The position numbers were made by a program, and so were the translations under genes. From Bacteroidaceae bacterium (lineage in GTDB: Bacteria; Bacteroidota; Bacteroidia; Bacteroidales; Bacteroidaceae), in NCBI GenBank assembly GCA_017622815.1, contig JAGAQH010000031.1, positions 1-62,005 on the forward strand: a DNA stretch of 62,005 bases, written 5' to 3'. Shown here one piece after another: positions 8,638-17,661 of the stretch. The notes under the pieces are model-generated. The model was not told the origin of the DNA and did no database searches. It saw nothing but the letters and a program-made list of their open reading frames with translations. Each line of letters starts with the position of its first letter. Within the stretch, counting starts at the first letter, position 1.

Positions 8638-9288
8638 TTACATTCCGTCTTCCTCCACAGGCTCCAGATGCGCCTTGGGAATGTATGTAGATGCAAAGGA
8701 GATGACACCAGGAATGGTTACTACCACACGTTGTTGTGAGTGTATGCGTGCCACTCTGCCCACTACGCCCTTGAATGGGCCTTCTGTCACCCTCACCAGG
8801 CCTCCGGGTTTGTAGTGTATTTCCTGTGGAGAAACGCTGTACGACTCCGGAACGGCTGCCTCCACTATGCGTATGAAGTTCTGCATCTCGCGGAATGGAA
8901 CCGTCATTATGCGGTCACGCCCGTTCTGCTCCTTGCAAGTATGGTCAAATGCAAAGTCCACATAGGGAATCCCGTCTGCAGAATCGTGGTTGCGGTGTGT
9001 GAACTGGCGCACTCTGGAGTAAGTCCCGTATACGAAGAATGTTGTTGACATGCACGGGACCTTCTTCCAATGCCTTACTCCCTCAACAATCGTGCTCCTG
9101 CATTCCATCGGCAGGAAAGTAAGGGTGCCGCCCTGTGAAATCAGTTCGGCAGCCTTTTGTGCGCGGCAATACGTGGCACGCATCACATACCATTTGTGCT
9201 CGGGCAGTTCGCAAGCCTCTGGATGCAGTATGTCCTCTATGGTCAGTCCCTTCTCTCGGCACAACGGATCATTAAGCAATGACTCCAT
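8638..9288 (-). CDS. UpxY-family transcription antiterminator (NusG paralogue)
   Basis: A 216-residue NusG-like regulator. An NGN-type domain is recognisable from HKWYVMRATYCRAQKAAELI and the conserved VPFREMQNFIRIVEA helix. A C-terminal KOW domain (GGLVRVTEGPFKGVVGRVARI) follows. UpxY proteins bind RNA polymerase early in capsule operons and prevent premature termination in their leaders. The start at 9288 is preferred because a promoter lies at 9378-9409; the longer frame to 9408 would begin at or before it. Unusually, this gene points away from the glycan locus and is not its first gene. No UpxZ partner is visible. Confidence 0.88.
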   Translation of the reverse strand: MESLLNDPLCREKGLTIEDILHPEACELPEHKWYVMRATYCRAQKAAELISQGGTLTFLPMECRSTIVEGVRHWKKVPCMSTTFFVYGTYSRVRQFTHRNHDSADGIPYVDFAFDHTCKEQNGRDRIMTVPFREMQNFIRIVEAAVPESYSVSPQEIHYKPGGLVRVTEGPFKGVVGRVARIHSQQRVVVTIPGVISFASTYIPKAHLEPVEEDGM

Positions 9289-9377
9289 GTCTGTGTATGT
9301 TTTTGTGTTGGCAGGTATAATCTTGTCGTATGATGTGGCACTCCTCCAGCTTGTGGTGAAATTGGCGGATGCGAAGG

Positions 9378-9409
9378 CAAAGATACGAAGAAAATGTGTC
9401 ATTTCCAAG
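9378..9409 (-). promoter_or_regulatory. promoter for the UpxY gene
   Basis: On the minus strand CTTG (9409-9406), 20 nt, then TATCTTTG (9385-9378). Transcription would start near 9371, leaving a leader of about 80 nt before the ATG at 9288. Confidence 0.6.
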
Positions 9410-9563
9410 TTCTCCAGTAGGGTGGGGCAGGTGTTGGCATGCGAAGAAGTGCCTTGTTGTATGAAACTCTAATGCTTTGGCGTACAGAGTCTTTGTTGCT
9501 CTTGCTCATGCACATAATCACCTCGTGCAAGCTTAGGTGTCTATGTAAATAGTAATATTAAAA

Positions 9564-9595
9564 TTTGCACACAATGGAAAAAAGACTTAAATTTG
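9564..9595 (+). promoter_or_regulatory. promoter for the WecA-like gene
   Basis: TTTG at 9564-9567, 20 nt, TAAATTTG at 9588-9595: a full Bacteroidetes consensus. The start of transcription would be near 9602, 30 nt before the ATG. Confidence 0.7.
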
Positions 9596-9631
9596 CACTA
9601 GGAAGATGTTTTCCGAACACAAAAGTTTGAT

Positions 9632-10906
9632 ATGGATTTAAGTGTTTTTGCCATTATAGGCTTGCCGGTAGTCGTATCGCTGCTTGCTGTACGCTGGGTA
9701 TATTTCAAGATATTGAAGATAGCCAAGGAAAAGAATCTTGTGGACAATCCCGATGCACGTAAGTTGCAGAAGGTTCCGGTACCAGTTGTTGGTGGTCTTG
9801 CTGTTTTCTTCGGTCTCCTTTTCGGCCTGTTGTGCGGCATCACCATGATGAATCTCTTCGCTGATGACATAGGAATGTTTTCCGGTATCGTTTCAGTAAA
9901 CAGACTGCTGCCTATAGTGTTGGGTATGAGCATCATGCTTTATGTCGGTTGCATGGACGACATCATGGGCCTCTCCCCCAAGGCACGTTTCCTCATAGAG
10001 ATACTCGTTATCCTGGGTCTGATATACTCCTCTGGCATCAGTGTGGACTCCCTTCACGGCCTGTGGGGCATAGACGAAATCCCCTCGGTAGTGGCTGTTC
10101 CGCTCACCATCTTTGCGGGAGTGGGCATTATCAATGCCATCAACATGGTGGATGGCGTCAACGGTCTTTCCTCCGGCCTGTGCATAACATGCAGCATGCT
10201 CTTCGGCCTTCAATTCTTCTGTATTGGCGACTATGTGAATGCCGTGTTGGCATTCTCCATAGCATCTTCACTGTTCCTGTTCTTTATACATAATGTATTC
10301 GGCAATCAAAGCCGCATGTTCATAGGCGATGCCGGTACGATGGTCATGGGCGTCCTCATGACGTGGTTCGTCATGTGCTCCATGCACGATGCCGGACGAG
10401 GCATGATTCTTGATTATGCATATTGTCCAACCGCTATGGTAGTGGCTATCCTCTCCGTTCCGGTTGCCGACACACTCCGTGTCATGACCATGCGCGTCTT
10501 CCATGGCAAGAGCCCCTTCAGTCCCGACAAGACCCATCTGCATCACGCTTTTGTAGGCATTGGTGTAAGCCACAGCATAACAGCTCTCTCTGAGATACTT
10601 ATCGATGTTACCGTAGTGGCCATTTGGTATCTTTCTGTCCGTCTTGGTGCTCCCCTGCACTGCCAGCTCTACACCGTTGTGCTTGTAGCCGCCATTCTTG
10701 TGTGGGGCACATATGCCTTTCTTGTACACGAGCAGAAATCCAATAGCCGCATAGCCCGTTGGCTTCGTGGCTTTTCTCCCAAGACCCACCTTGGTTCTAC
10801 CGAATGGTGGCAACGCCTCACATATCGTTTGGACTCGCCTGAATTTGATGAGCACGAACGCAAGAACCTCCGTGAGCGCCTTGAACGCAAGTTCATGAAC
10901 AGGTAG
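9632..10906 (+). CDS. WecA/MraY-family undecaprenyl-phosphate sugar-1-phosphate transferase
   Basis: A 424-residue polytopic membrane enzyme of glycosyltransferase family 4 (WecA/TagO/WbpL). It transfers a HexNAc-1-phosphate to undecaprenyl phosphate and so starts a glycan repeat unit. Diagnostic motifs are an early DNPDARK, NMVDGVNGLSSG (171-182), FIGDAGT (230-236) and the cytoplasmic HLHH (302-305). About eleven hydrophobic segments are visible, then a hydrophilic tail of about 50 residues. It has its own promoter, divergent from UpxY, and is separated from the rest of the glycan cluster by a 1.6 kb gene-free region. Confidence 0.93.
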   Translation: MDLSVFAIIGLPVVVSLLAVRWVYFKILKIAKEKNLVDNPDARKLQKVPVPVVGGLAVFFGLLFGLLCGITMMNLFADDIGMFSGIVSVNRLLPIVLGMSIMLYVGCMDDIMGLSPKARFLIEILVILGLIYSSGISVDSLHGLWGIDEIPSVVAVPLTIFAGVGIINAINMVDGVNGLSSGLCITCSMLFGLQFFCIGDYVNAVLAFSIASSLFLFFIHNVFGNQSRMFIGDAGTMVMGVLMTWFVMCSMHDAGRGMILDYAYCPTAMVVAILSVPVADTLRVMTMRVFHGKSPFSPDKTHLHHAFVGIGVSHSITALSEILIDVTVVAIWYLSVRLGAPLHCQLYTVVLVAAILVWGTYAFLVHEQKSNSRIARWLRGFSPKTHLGSTEWWQRLTYRLDSPEFDEHERKNLRERLERKFMNR

Positions 10907-10955
10907 GAACCTCCCTTCGCCGTGCTTAGTTATTCGCTCCCTCTCTTATAGAAAG

Positions 10956-11000
10956 GTGCATCGTCCCGGATTGGTTAACTTAGGAACTATCCAATCATGT
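10956..11000 (+). repeat. partial third copy of the structured element
   Basis: GTGCATCGTCCCGGATTGG resembles GGCATCGTCCTGGATTCG in the copy at 11111-11325. It forms its own hairpin, GATTGG (10969-10974) with CCAATC (10991-10996). Confidence 0.4.
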
Positions 11001-11110
11001 TTTCCGTTTTCCGTTTTCACCTTTCCGTTCGTTAACTCTGTGTCATCGTGTTGAATAATAATTATCAACGAGATTAAACGGATTTAGACAGATGTCCTAT
11101 TCCGTGTCAT

Positions 11111-11325
11111 CAGTGTCATCGTGTTGATAGAATAGTAATCAACGAGATTAAACAGACTTTAAACAAGATTCTTGTATTGGAGATTTACAGTGCCACGCAC
11201 TCAGGGGCATCGTCCTGGATTCGTTTTCCTTGTAATAATCCAAACCCGTTTGAGTTATTCAAAGGATAACAAATCACCTAATCTCAAATTTCCCGTATCA
11301 TCCGTGTCATCGTGTTGATAGAATA
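11111..11325 (+). repeat. structured repeat element, copy A
   Basis: Matches copy B (11807-12028) over its whole length with many substitutions. Both begin and end with a phrase like ATCGTGTTGATA. Inside are a closing stem GAGATT/AATCTC, a small hairpin beginning in the shared phrase GCACTCAGGG, and a long hairpin CCTTGTAATAA...TTATTCAAAGG. The layout is that of a three-way junction. Confidence 0.6.
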
Positions 11326-11437
11326 GATAATCAACGAGATTAAACAGACTTTAAACAGATGTTATAGTATTGTACTTGCTGATTGACTCTGCCCAGATTT
11401 GCACAAGATTCCAGAGTACTCATCTTTTCTCTGGAGA

Positions 11438-11469
11438 TTTGTTCTTTTCCTAACTTTTTTATATATTTG
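11438..11469 (+). promoter_or_regulatory. promoter without a nearby gene
   Basis: TTTG at 11438-11441, 20 nt, TATATTTG at 11462-11469. Transcription would start near 11476, over 1 kb before the next gene (12529). Directly downstream are two small hairpins, GGTGTC-ATA-GACACC (11514-11528) and GTCTC-AAT-GAGAC (about 11573-11585). It may drive a long leader of the glycan operon or a non-coding RNA. Confidence 0.55.
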
Positions 11470-11806
11470 CATGCGATTTAGGTATGCTTTTCAGTAGCAT
11501 TTCCTGACGTTGAGGTGTCATAGACACCCATCTTTCATGGAGACATTGTTTAATGTTCCATCCCCGTCTGCCGTCTCAATGAGACAAATGTCAGACAAGA
11601 CACAGTTCGCCGTGGAACCCGTGTTGCCGCCAATCCTCTCGGATTCGGGGCGACCTTTGATAATATACCACATCAGCACGATTAAACAGAACTTAGACAA
11701 GAATCATATAACGGTTAGTGGTGAGAGGGTAGCGGATGAGCGACCTTTCCGTATTCCGTTCGCTAAGTTCATCGTTAAACGTTAAACTTTCAACGTTATT
11801 AAGAAT

Positions 11807-12028
11807 CAGTACAATCGTGTTGATAAAATAAAACGATCAACGAGATAGCACGTGACTTTAAACAAGATTTCCCCTATTAGAGATTACGAGTGTGTTGCAC
11901 TCAGGGATATACTCCCAAGATTAGTCTCCCTTTGAATTATCCAAACCTGTTCGAGTAATTCAAAGGGTAACAAATCCACAAATCTCTAATCTCCCGTGTG
12001 AATCTGTACAATCGCGTTGATAAAATAA
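11807..12028 (+). repeat. structured repeat element, copy B
   Basis: Same plan as copy A, with stronger stems. The long hairpin is perfect apart from its innermost pair (11928-11940 with 11955-11967). One A-T pair of copy A is T-A here, a compensatory change. The closing stem ATTAGAGATT/AATCTCTAAT is 10 bp. Confidence 0.6.
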
Positions 12029-12074
12029 TGAAACATGAAACGTATACATTAAACGTTATACGTTATTAACTCAG

Positions 12075-12330
12075 ATTCCAACAACACAGTTGCAAAAAAC
12101 AGTCTTCAAAGATGATGAGCAATAGAATCATCCAAACCAGTTTTCCGTTTTCCGTTTTCACCTTTCCGTTCGTTAATTCCGTGCCCTCTGTGTGCGATAA
12201 TAATAATTCCGTACAATCAGTGTAATCACGTTGATTAAATATTATTAAGCAGTGACAACATGTGGTGTGCGACACCCTTTCAACGTTATTCGCCTACGCT
12301 CATCAAGCTAATGCAGTCAACGTTCATCGT
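12075..12330 (-). repeat. long inverted repeat, left arm
   Basis: The reverse complement of this stretch matches 29384-29637 almost end to end. The shared core runs from AATATTTAATCAACGTGATT through CACACAGAGGGCACGGAATT to GGTTTGGATGATTCTATTGC and CATCATCTTTGAAGAC, with a few substitutions and small indels (the left arm has one extra CGGAAAA unit). The two arms enclose about 17 kb of glycan genes. Confidence 0.85.
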
Positions 12331-12361
12331 TAATCGTTCAACGTTTATCCTCCCCAAAGTC

Positions 12362-12437
12362 AGTACTACTTACTTGGCAAAGTAAAGGCCTCAACTTTGC
12401 CAAGTAAAGGCCTTTAGTTCGAGAAGTTAGTAGTACT
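12362..12437. repeat. nested palindromic element
   Basis: Outer arms AGTACTACT (12362-12370) and AGTAGTACT (12429-12437) enclose a perfect inner inverted repeat ACTTGGCAAAGT/ACTTTGCCAAGT (12372-12383/12394-12405). AAAGGCCT occurs twice within it. It resembles a small palindromic repeat unit (REP-like or MITE-like) upstream of the TPR gene. Confidence 0.6.
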
Positions 12438-12528
12438 TCCTCAAGAAGGCGATTGACAAACATAGCGAAGATATTCTGATTGCCTATTACTAATTGCAGT
12501 TTATAATCGCAGATTATCGTATAAAGTT

Positions 12529-13851
12529 ATGAAGTTATCCCAATACTTCACATTAATACTCATTGTCGTCATTGTAGTGGAAATACTGTTCCTCATACAT
12601 AAGGCAGTAGGAATGGGAATCTCTGGCGAGGAGAGCATTTCTATGGTTGATACGCTTACGATATGGGCAGCAGTAATCACTATTGTATTTCTGGTATTTT
12701 CTGTGATGGGCCTGATGAACATAGACCGCAAAATAGATGAAGTGGAAAATGTCCGTTTGAAGTTGCAGGAGGAATTCAAAAGAATAGAGAAAAAGAGTGA
12801 AGAGATAATATGTTCATCGGATGAAGTAAAGAAGGAGATTATTCAGAAATCCAACGAGCAGATAAAGGCAATAATAAATAAAAGTACGAAAAGGATAAAC
12901 TTTTTCGATGCCCTGGTGACAATCTCCAGATATCCAGACCTTGACAGACAAATAGTGGAGTACACTGAATTCCTTCGTGAGAATAAGGAAGTGGATGGAA
13001 TTGACTTGGCATATATCTACATAAACAGAGGGCATGCATACCTGCAGTTGCAGAAAATGCCGGAATCCTATGCTGATTTTGAAACGGCAATAGATATATG
13101 TCTTGAAATGAACAAAGCGAATGCCTACATGTCAATGGGGTTATGGCACGTACGCAATGGCGATTACGAGAAGAGTATAGAATATTACCAGAAGGCTTTG
13201 GCGCATAATCCCGAATCGGCAGGTTTATGCATGGATATCGGTAACTCGTATGGGAAGATAGGCAAGTTCGATGAAGCAGAAAAGTATTATATAAAGGCCC
13301 TTGCCTACAATCCGGACATGGCCGGAGTATACTACAATAAGGCAAACAAGCTCAGGAACCAGCACGGCATAGCAGATTGCGAACAGTTGATGGCATATCT
13401 CAACAAATGTTTGGAAATAAACCCTACGTTCATTCCTGCACGAATCAATAAGGCCGCTGTTTACAGAGACATGAAACAGGAGCAAGACGCCATAGACGAG
13501 CTAAATAAAGTCATTTGCCCCTTGTACAACGAAGACTTCATAATGTCAGTGCTTCAGCGAGGTATAGCATATCGGGTCACAAATCAGCACCCGTTGGCAT
13601 TGAACGACTTCCTGTTTGTGTTAACTTATTCACCCCACAACGTACAGAATCTGTCCAACCTTGCATTGACAACGTTGCAGATGGGCTATCTTCGGGAATC
13701 GTCCTTCTATGCAGACTTGGGATTGAAAGAGGCAAATGCGCAGAATAACCATTCTTGTGATAAGGAAATGCTCTTTGTCCTGAATGAATTGGTCAGAATC
13801 GGTTATGCCTCTCTTCCAAAGGGGACTCCAGATGAAAGCAAATCCCAGTAA
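12529..13851 (+). CDS. membrane-anchored TPR protein
   Basis: A 440-residue protein with two N-terminal membrane helices (about residues 8-27 and 42-65). A charged coiled coil (IDRKIDEVENVRLKLQEEFKRIEKKSEEI) follows, then at least six tetratricopeptide repeats from about residue 145. Clear repeat cores are AYMSMGLWHVRNGDYEKSIEYYQKAL and CMDIGNSYGKIGKFDEAEKYYIKAL. TPR arrays act as protein-binding scaffolds. Position at the head of the glycan cluster suggests a role in assembly or length control, but that is inference. A spacer of 180 bp separates it from the flippase gene. Confidence 0.85.
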   Translation: MKLSQYFTLILIVVIVVEILFLIHKAVGMGISGEESISMVDTLTIWAAVITIVFLVFSVMGLMNIDRKIDEVENVRLKLQEEFKRIEKKSEEIICSSDEVKKEIIQKSNEQIKAIINKSTKRINFFDALVTISRYPDLDRQIVEYTEFLRENKEVDGIDLAYIYINRGHAYLQLQKMPESYADFETAIDICLEMNKANAYMSMGLWHVRNGDYEKSIEYYQKALAHNPESAGLCMDIGNSYGKIGKFDEAEKYYIKALAYNPDMAGVYYNKANKLRNQHGIADCEQLMAYLNKCLEINPTFIPARINKAAVYRDMKQEQDAIDELNKVICPLYNEDFIMSVLQRGIAYRVTNQHPLALNDFLFVLTYSPHNVQNLSNLALTTLQMGYLRESSFYADLGLKEANAQNNHSCDKEMLFVLNELVRIGYASLPKGTPDESKSQ

Positions 13852-14031
13852 CATATACCCCCAAATCGGTCATGGGATAATCATTATGTAGAAAGTTTGT
13901 AATTAAGAGGGCAAATCCTGGGCATCAATCTTAAGGAGGTTTCCACATTTCCCGTTTCCGTTCTATAAACTCATTACATTTTCAATACGTCGTTTGTCAC
14001 ATGTCCAATCAATCAGTTAATAATAAAAGAA

Positions 14032-15450
14032 ATGAAGCGATTCTTTAAGGATTTCTTTATATATGGATTTGCATCAATATTAGGCAAGGTTGTAGCTGTC
14101 TTTTTGATGCCTATTTATACAAACATTCTGACAAAGGAGGAATATGGAGCAATGGCTCTTATTACTGCGTGTCAAGGTGTTATCGGATTGGTATCAAACC
14201 TTAACATACACTCTGGAATAGCCAGAGACTACCACGAGAAAGGTATAAACAGGACACAGCTTGTTTCAACCGGAATATGGTCCATTTTGGGAATCTCAAG
14301 CACAATACTTGTCGTTATGTTGATGACAAGTAAATTCTGGCTGACAAATGTTTTGGGACTTGACAGTATTTATATAATTCCATTCACTCTAATGCTGTTT
14401 ACAATACCAGCCGCTAGTCTTTTGTCTTATTTCGCGATACTTACAAGATTCAAGAAAAAGCCCATCCTATATTCAATTGGCACAATAATCCAATTGCTTG
14501 TCCAACTGACAGTCTCCATTACAGGAGTTGTATTTTTAAGGCTTGGAATTCTATCCATTTTTGCAGGTACGCTATGTGGTGAATTGTTTGGCATTTTATA
14601 CTATAGCTACATTAACCGCATCAATATTGCATTTACATTTAACAGGGAATATCTTAAACGAGCATTGCTATTCTCAATTCCAACATTGCCTGCCATCCTT
14701 GCTGGTTGGATTGACAGTTCTATGGGACAAATAATAATTGGCAAATATATATCAACGGCAGAGCTTGGAGTGTATTCAATCGCATTGCAATTATCGTCAG
14801 TTTTTGCCTTTATCAGCATTGGTCTTAACAATGTATGGCAACCATACTTGTATGAGAATTACCAAAAAGAGGGGTTTCTTAAGGATATCAACAAATTATA
14901 TACTGCGATTGTGCTAATACTGACAATTATTTCAGTATCAGTTTCATTGATGTCGAAAGAAATCGTATTGTTGTTGAGCAACAGTTCATACCTTGAAGCA
15001 AGCAAATACTTCACATTGTTATGCATACCAATGTGTGTTTACTTGCTATTTCCCGTTGCGACATCAGGAATAAGCATTAGTCGTGACACTAAATATATAA
15101 GTATCTCTTATATAGTAGGAAGCGTCATCAACATTGTATTCCTCTTTATTATGATAAAAAGTATTGGTATATATTCAGTGCCTATAGCACTAGGACTATC
15201 GAGAATTGCCACATACTCAATTTCATACTATGTATCAAAAAAGAAAGGTATTATAGTTCTACCAAACGGGGTATTGGTGTTGTTGATCGCATCCATTTTG
15301 GCATGTTTCTTTATTACAAAGAGCAATCTTGGAACAATTTATAGAGCTGCAATCGCTGTGCTTGTGTGTGGCATAATTGCAGCATATATAGTAAAGTCAA
15401 TAAACCCCAAGCACTTTATAACAGCAAGAAAGAAAAAAGTTTCCACATGA
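14032..15450 (+). CDS. Wzx-type polysaccharide flippase
   Basis: A 472-residue protein with about 12-14 hydrophobic segments spread over its length. The opening FKDFFIYGFASILGKVVAVFLMPIYTNILTKEEYG is typical of the MATE-like polysaccharide transport family (Wzx/RfbX). It would flip undecaprenyl-linked repeat units to the periplasmic face for polymerisation. The gene is A+T-rich and opens a run of same-strand glycan genes. The presence of an EpsG-type polymerase downstream fits a Wzx/Wzy-dependent pathway. Confidence 0.9.
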   Translation: MKRFFKDFFIYGFASILGKVVAVFLMPIYTNILTKEEYGAMALITACQGVIGLVSNLNIHSGIARDYHEKGINRTQLVSTGIWSILGISSTILVVMLMTSKFWLTNVLGLDSIYIIPFTLMLFTIPAASLLSYFAILTRFKKKPILYSIGTIIQLLVQLTVSITGVVFLRLGILSIFAGTLCGELFGILYYSYINRINIAFTFNREYLKRALLFSIPTLPAILAGWIDSSMGQIIIGKYISTAELGVYSIALQLSSVFAFISIGLNNVWQPYLYENYQKEGFLKDINKLYTAIVLILTIISVSVSLMSKEIVLLLSNSSYLEASKYFTLLCIPMCVYLLFPVATSGISISRDTKYISISYIVGSVINIVFLFIMIKSIGIYSVPIALGLSRIATYSISYYVSKKKGIIVLPNGVLVLLIASILACFFITKSNLGTIYRAAIAVLVCGIIAAYIVKSINPKHFITARKKKVST

Positions 15451-15532
15451 TATTGGGAGACTTACACGGATATAACAGAATGGTCTATACCAAACAAACA
15501 GCTTACATAACGCTATAAAAATTGAGACTCAA

Positions 15533-16729
15533 ATGAATATATTGTTCTATTGTAGTGAATATCCTCCATACGTAACAGGTGGTATAGGTTCTGCAACAAA
15601 AATTGTCGCAGAAGAACTTGCAAAGAGAGGGCATAATATATATGTCGTAGGTTACTATATATCTATGCCTACCAAAGGAGTTGTATACGAAAACATCAAC
15701 AATGTACATATCTACCGTATAAACAAGGGCTACAGGAATAGTGCTATCAAGCAAAGGATATTTGGTATATTAAGCAGAATAGGAAAATCAAACTTCGTAA
15801 TCCAGAAAGAGGTATCATATATCGACGAATTTATCCAACACATAATTGATACCAAAAACATTGAAGTTATAGAGTTTACCGACTACTTGAACCAATGTTT
15901 ATATACAAAGGGAAAATTGTCTTTTAAAAAATTCAGCATACCTTCCGTATTGCGAATTCACGGTTGTGCATCATTCCTTAATTCATTAAAGGGATTAGAC
16001 AAGAAATATGTACACGAAAACGACCAAAGGCATTTTTCTCGTTGCAACCACATTTCATCTGTAAGCCAATATTCCTTGGACTATATTTTGGAAAATTTTG
16101 ATTGTAAGCACTTTAACCTTAAAGAGGTCATTTACAACCCCATAAACAAAGCTTTCTTACAAAAAAATCCCGAAAACGACAATAATACAATATTGTTTAT
16201 TGGCAAAATAACAGAGACAAAAGGCTGTTATTCTTTGTTAAAGGCATTCAACAATATTTCGTTGCGTTACCCCAATTGGAAACTCAGACTTGTAGGAGGT
16301 GGAAATATACAGGAGGCAAAAAGTTATATTCGCCCGGACGTTGTTGATAAAGTGACATTTGTAGGGTACTGCAACCGCGATAAAATAAAAGAGGAAATTG
16401 ACAATTGTTCTTTTGCCTGCATACCCACATATTTCGAGAATTTCAGTATGGTAGCACTCGAGGTGATGGCACGAGAAAAAGCGTTGGTTTATACAGAAAG
16501 AACATCGGGAAAAGAAATAATAGAAGACAACAGCAATGGTTTCTTGGTTAATCCCGAAAACATAAAGGAAATAGAGGAAAAATGCAATGAATTGATTACC
16601 AATGCGCAAAAGAGGAGGGAGTTTGCAGAAAAAGCATATTTTACAATCAAGGACAATTTCTTGGTTGAAACTATAACAGACAAGCTCGAAGATTTATACC
16701 GAAAGGCGATAGAATTGCACAAACATTAA
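15533..16729 (+). CDS. glycosyltransferase family 4 (GT-B)
   Basis: A 398-residue GT-B enzyme. The N-terminal domain opens with NILFYCSEYPPYVTGGIGSATKIVAEELAKRGH, the glycine-rich acceptor-side loop of GT4. The donor-side domain has LFIGKITETKGCYSLLKAF and PTYFENFSMVALEVMAREKALVYTERTSGKEII, containing the E-x7-E type motif (EN..ALE). It is probably a retaining transferase using a nucleotide sugar; donor and acceptor are unknown. It follows the flippase by 82 bp and is followed by a 197-bp spacer with no visible signal. Confidence 0.9.
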   Translation: MNILFYCSEYPPYVTGGIGSATKIVAEELAKRGHNIYVVGYYISMPTKGVVYENINNVHIYRINKGYRNSAIKQRIFGILSRIGKSNFVIQKEVSYIDEFIQHIIDTKNIEVIEFTDYLNQCLYTKGKLSFKKFSIPSVLRIHGCASFLNSLKGLDKKYVHENDQRHFSRCNHISSVSQYSLDYILENFDCKHFNLKEVIYNPINKAFLQKNPENDNNTILFIGKITETKGCYSLLKAFNNISLRYPNWKLRLVGGGNIQEAKSYIRPDVVDKVTFVGYCNRDKIKEEIDNCSFACIPTYFENFSMVALEVMAREKALVYTERTSGKEIIEDNSNGFLVNPENIKEIEEKCNELITNAQKRREFAEKAYFTIKDNFLVETITDKLEDLYRKAIELHKH

Positions 16730-16926
16730 ACTACGACATAAGAATAAGACACTTCATTGTAATGGGTTCAAACCAGGCATTAGATACATAGATTATGATA
16801 GAGCATTTGCGACATACCGATTGCAACATTAATCGACAAGAGTAAGCGATGTGATAAAAAACAATCAAAGCATTTTAATATAAAAAAGATTATAAGAGAC
16901 TAAAAGTAAGGACGCAGTAAAAGGGT

Positions 16927-17649
16927 ATGGGTATATTAAGAGGATTTCTAAAAAAAATCAGACGTAAGTACGCTGAATACAAAGGTGGTGAAATATATAT
17001 CAATTATTTAAGAAGGCAAGGAATCAAAATAGGCACACGTTGCCATATAGGCAAGCCGAGCACCATAACAATTGATTACACCAGGCCTTATCTTGTTGAA
17101 ATTGGCAACAATGTCAGAATGAATAATTATTTTACATTGCTCACTCATGATTTTGCGACTTCTGTTCTAACCAACAAATATGGAGAATTCCTTCCGTCAT
17201 CGGGTAAGGTAAAAATTGGCAATAACGTTTATTTTGCACAGAGATGTACTGTGATGAAGGGAGTTACCATTGGAGACAATTGCATAATAGGATACGGCTC
17301 ATTAGTAACTAAGGACATACCCAGCAACAGCGTTGTGGCCGGTTCGCCGGCAAGAGTTATTTGCACCTTAGAAGAATATTACGAGAAGAGGAAAACAAAA
17401 GCATTGGAAGAGTCATTGGCAGTGGCCAATGAGATTGAGAAATACTACAAAAGAAAACCTGTCCCAACTGACTTTAGAGAAGAATTTGTGTACTTTGTTT
17501 CGGGCAACGAAGTAGAGGAATACCCCGAATTGCCTATAAAGCACCAACTTTCAACAATGGGAGACTGCTTTGACAGATGGGTTAGAGAACATAATGCTCC
17601 GTACAAGAGTTTTGATGAGTTTTTAGAGGCTGCGGGTATCACAAAATAA
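16927..17649 (+). CDS. hexapeptide-repeat acyltransferase
   Basis: A 240-residue protein with a left-handed beta-helix: repeats of the [LIV]-G-x4 type run through IGTRCHIGKPSTITID, IGNNVRMNN, IGNNVYFAQRCTVMKGVTIGDNCIIGYGSLV, ending in the classic KDIPSNSVVAGSPARVI cap. Such enzymes O- or N-acetylate sugars in glycan biosynthesis. The C-terminal extension of about 90 residues (from EEYYEKRKTK) is unusual for the smallest members and may recognise the substrate. The EpsG gene starts 12 bp later, so they are co-transcribed. Confidence 0.85.
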   Translation: MGILRGFLKKIRRKYAEYKGGEIYINYLRRQGIKIGTRCHIGKPSTITIDYTRPYLVEIGNNVRMNNYFTLLTHDFATSVLTNKYGEFLPSSGKVKIGNNVYFAQRCTVMKGVTIGDNCIIGYGSLVTKDIPSNSVVAGSPARVICTLEEYYEKRKTKALEESLAVANEIEKYYKRKPVPTDFREEFVYFVSGNEVEEYPELPIKHQLSTMGDCFDRWVREHNAPYKSFDEFLEAAGITK

Positions 17650-17661
17650 AGATAAGACAAA

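Larger units (their letters stand above)
10907..12528. other. 1.6 kb gene-free region rich in repeats
   Basis: No credible gene: the only open frame of note (11510-11785, 91 codons) starts with a non-ATG codon and has no protein-like composition. The region holds one partial and two full copies of a structured element, a full promoter at 11438-11469, one arm of a long inverted repeat, phrases such as AACGGAAAAC and ATCAACGAGATTAAAC repeated many times, and a nested palindrome. It could be a very long leader of the glycan operon or an intergenic site of repeated insertion and duplication. Confidence 0.7.

Noticed and set aside
9564-9595. Invertible promoter as in Bacteroides fragilis capsule loci
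   Set aside because: I looked for inverted repeats of 15 bp or more around the promoters at 9564 and 11438 and saw none, and no invertase gene is in the window.
11510-11785. 91-codon open frame in the repeat region
   Set aside because: No ATG at its start, contains the repeat phrases that recur in non-coding spacers, and has no protein-like pattern.
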